Below, piece after piece: positions 61,647-64,000 of a DNA stretch of 64,000 bases. The DNA is from an uncultured Kordiimonas sp. (GTDB lineage Bacteria; Pseudomonadota; Alphaproteobacteria; Sphingomonadales; Kordiimonadaceae). Location of the stretch: positions 358,511 to 422,510 of the forward strand of contig CANLMI010000004.1 in assembly GCA_947492375.1 (NCBI GenBank). Reading direction: 5' to 3'. Numbering within the stretch: position 1 is the first letter of the stretch; each line of letters begins with the position of its first letter. The notes under the pieces were generated by a model, which saw nothing but the letters and a program-made list of their open reading frames with translations, was not told where the DNA came from and did no database searches. A program made the translations under genes and the position numbers.

Positions 61647-64000
61647 AAATCAGCTTGATCTAAAATATAGCTTGCAATTGATCGCACTGTCCCATCTTCG
61701 ATAAATACCCTAAGGGGAATGTTTATGGAGAATTCAGATCTAATCTTCGATATCACCCTCAATGCTGCTAAAGAATGTCCACCAATGGCAAAAAATTGGT
61801 CATTTACACCAATCTTGTCGGTCCGAAGGACGGTCGCCCAAATGTCAATAATCTCCTGTTCTAGTTCATTTGCCGGGAGCTCAAATGAGGTTGCAGCATT
61901 GACAATGGGGCGGGGCAGGGCCTTGCGGTTAACCTTATCATTCTGACTCATTGGCATTCTATCAAGCCAGACAAAATGACTTGGTATCATTTGTGAGGGA
62001 ATAGTTGCACTTAAGGATGATATTGCCTCCATATGAGACATGGCTGGGAGTTGGACATCGGTGAGTAGATCTAGTCTTGGTAACATTTCAAGTACTTTGC
62101 CCGCTTCAATACCGAAATCGACCAAATTTGCTATTTCTGTGACTCCAATATCTGTAAGTCTCGACAAAAACTTTCGGCACTGCTCTTCATCACCAATTAA
62201 CGATGATGTATTCAGGTAACGTTCGACAATCAAAGCTGCCATCTTATCGTCGTCTTCACTATATATCTGCTCTTCCCGATCCATGTCCTGAAAAACTCTA
62301 GTCCGAAGAGATGTGTGTGCTTTGAAATATTTATATAGAGGTTGAAAGGCTGCGTCCCTCGCTTCTTCAGCTGAAGTTCCAACATAAGTATGGAGCATCA
62401 GCGTTACCTGGCCACTATTCGGGTCATAGCCAGCTTTTCTGCGGGCAGCTTTATATATGGTGATGCGTTCTGCAAGTTCATCAACTGTAAGAGCAAGCAA
62501 TGCCGTCAATATATTTGCGCCTGAAGCGCCTGCTTGCTCGAAACTCACAGGACTTTGCGTGGAGGTCAACCAAACTGGTATTTGATCTTGGACTGGTGTC
62601 GGAAATGTCTTTATTGGGACGTCTTTGTCGACACCGTTTCTAAAGTTGACCGCTTCACCTGACCACAAACGTCTGATGATATCCACTTTATCAAGCATTG
62701 CTTCATGTTTGTTGTCATAACACTCGGGAGCAAATATGAAATCGTCGGGAACCCATCCAGACGCAAATGAAACACCAACTCGTCCTTTCGAAATATTGTC
62801 TATTATCGCCCATTCCTCTGCGACACGCGCCGGGTGATGGAGTGGTAGCACGACACTTCCCGCTCTGACACCTATACGTTTGGTCTTAGCTGACACTGCC
62901 GAACAAAGAACGGCTGGGTTGCTAAAATCACCAGCAATGTCCGTAAAATGTCGTTCCGGTAGCCAGACAGCTTCAAATGAGAGGTCATCCGCGATTGCCG
63001 TGCTCTTAAACAACAGTTCATACCCTGTTTGAGCGTGTCTATGAGCTCCTTCAGCAAAGAAAAAGAGGCTTTGTTTAATGTTGGTCTTTTGGTTAGCCTG
63101 CGCGACGAGGTAAGCCACGAGCTTTCTGTCACCAGGCTGGTCCTCCCGTACGATCACTGTCGCCTGTGACACCGCATCATGTTCCAGAAGCGCTGCCTCT
63201 ATCTCACCAAGCTCAATACGGTAACCTCGCAGCTTCACCTGATCATCAATCCGACCCAGAAACTCAAGGTTACCATCCTCATGATACCGTACACGGTCAC
63301 CCGTACGGTACATCCGGGACCCAGCATCTCCAAACGGGTTCGCTATGAACTTCTCAGCTGTCAGTCCAGCCTGACCAAGATACCCGCGGGCCAGACCCGC
63401 ACCACTGATATAAAGCTCCCCAGCAACACCAACAGGTACCGGCTCCAATCGTTCATCTAGAACATAAAGCTGCGTGTTCGAAATCGGACGGCCAATCGGG
63501 ACATTTTCTTTGGTACGTGATCCATTAAAGGTACTCGACCAGATTGTTGTCTCTGTTGGTCCATATACGTTGTAGACATTGCCCGCCAATTTGTTGAGCT
63601 GGTCCCATAGTTCGGTTGAACAAGCTTCTCCACCACAAAGTTTAATTAGTTCCGGTATTTGTGGTTGTTCTTCTAAGATAAGCCGCCAGACACTTGGGGT
63701 TGCTTGAACAGCATCAGCATTGTGAAGTTGCGAACAAATCGCCTCTATGCGATTTGCTGCGTCTCCGCTCACGAGAATACACGTCTTCCCAAGTATCAGT
63801 GGCGAAAAGAGTTCTAAAGCAGAGATATCGAACGTTAGCGGTGTTAAAGCTACAATCGTTCGGATACCGGAATTGTCAAACATGGTTGAGAATGCTTTGA
63901 GTGTATTGTTCAACGCCCTATGTTGTATCATGGTACCTTTAGGTTTGCCAGTTGATCCGGAAGTATAGATGACATAGGAGAGATGATCGGCCATGACAGG
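61643..64000 (-). CDS. NRPS module with embedded luciferase-like monooxygenase (partial)
   Basis: About 785 residues; the 5' part is beyond the edge. Order: A domain from core A3 (YTSGSTGKPKG) through YNVYGPTE, ELYISGAGLARGY, YRTGDRVRY and GYRIELGEIEAAL; then a ~340-aa FMN-dependent luciferase-like domain of the MupA/Atu3671 type (QSLFFFAEG, VWLPERHF, VSFASGWVPDDF); then the A10 motif (NDKVNRKALP) and a PCP (IGGHSLAALRV). No condensation or thioesterase in view. The monooxygenase sits inside the A domain and may oxidise the bound amino acid. Confidence 0.9.
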   Translation of the reverse strand, partial: PVMADHLSYVIYTSGSTGKPKGTMIQHRALNNTLKAFSTMFDNSGIRTIVALTPLTFDISALELFSPLILGKTCILVSGDAANRIEAICSQLHNADAVQATPSVWRLILEEQPQIPELIKLCGGEACSTELWDQLNKLAGNVYNVYGPTETTIWSSTFNGSRTKENVPIGRPISNTQLYVLDERLEPVPVGVAGELYISGAGLARGYLGQAGLTAEKFIANPFGDAGSRMYRTGDRVRYHEDGNLEFLGRIDDQVKLRGYRIELGEIEAALLEHDAVSQATVIVREDQPGDRKLVAYLVAQANQKTNIKQSLFFFAEGAHRHAQTGYELLFKSTAIADDLSFEAVWLPERHFTDIAGDFSNPAVLCSAVSAKTKRIGVRAGSVVLPLHHPARVAEEWAIIDNISKGRVGVSFASGWVPDDFIFAPECYDNKHEAMLDKVDIIRRLWSGEAVNFRNGVDKDVPIKTFPTPVQDQIPVWLTSTQSPVSFEQAGASGANILTALLALTVDELAERITIYKAARRKAGYDPNSGQVTLMLHTYVGTSAEEARDAAFQPLYKYFKAHTSLRTRVFQDMDREEQIYSEDDDKMAALIVERYLNTSSLIGDEEQCRKFLSRLTDIGVTEIANLVDFGIEAGKVLEMLPRLDLLTDVQLPAMSHMEAISSLSATIPSQMIPSHFVWLDRMPMSQNDKVNRKALPRPIVNAATSFELPANELEQEIIDIWATVLRTDKIGVNDQFFAIGGHSLAALRVISKIRSEFSINIPLRVFIEDGTVRSIASYILDQADL

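Overview
The window looks like chromosome from a marine-type alphaproteobacterium of moderate G+C. The evidence is the alphaproteobacterial style of the RhlE, cold-shock and D-Ala-D-Ala-ligase-like proteins, the initiator-tRNA-like 3' end fragments, and an IS3-type transposase of a kind common in Rhizobiales and relatives. The genus cannot be fixed from sequence alone. No rRNA, intact tRNA or CRISPR array was seen.

Region 1 (1-12 kb) is an accessory island. A tyrosine recombinase is cut by the left edge. A leftward defence operon follows: an Xre controller, HsdR, HsdM, an unusually long HsdS with an extra C-terminal domain, a two-TM putAbiC-like protein and an Abi_C-type abortive infection protein. 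Next come a zinc-ribbon membrane protein, a Hin-type serine recombinase, a possible HUH replication protein with nearby inverted repeats, and a transposase-like HTH protein. Region 2 (12-17.5 kb) holds a 2OG-Fe(II) oxygenase, a D-Ala-D-Ala-ligase-like ATP-grasp enzyme overlapping a 55-residue ORF, a secreted Cys-repeat protein, and a cold-shock/RhlE pair bracketed by tRNA-3'-end-like fragments.

Region 3 (about 17.78-57.55 kb) is a complete P2-type prophage bounded by a 16-bp direct repeat of tRNA-3'-end sequence (17783-17798 and 57530-57545). The left arm has integrase, a methyltransferase, a primase-helicase and regulators. An ogr-like activator, a CII-like protein and an Xre repressor form the switch, with three matching operator sites. 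The structural genes follow P2 order: Q and P rightward; O N M L X, lysis genes, R S V W J, a large spike, I H, two unassigned genes, FI FII E/E' T U D leftward. A shared inverted repeat sits about 57 nt upstream of the start codons of both V and P. Between D and the switch is a four-gene cassette with a LuxI-type autoinducer synthase and two LuxR-type regulators, bracketed by near-identical 20-bp lux-box-like palindromes. This quorum-sensing cassette is the most unusual part of the window. At 53-56 kb the prophage carries a leftward operon of small unknown genes, with nine copies of a 15-bp element at the intercistronic junctions. Next to attR is an AT-rich block with 14 GTAAC/GTTAC repeats.

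Region 4 (57.5-64 kb) has a decayed large serine recombinase joined to a truncated IS3-type transposase, then a MATE exporter convergent with a PPTase-NRPS operon. The NRPS adenylation domain has an embedded luciferase-like monooxygenase and runs off the right edge.
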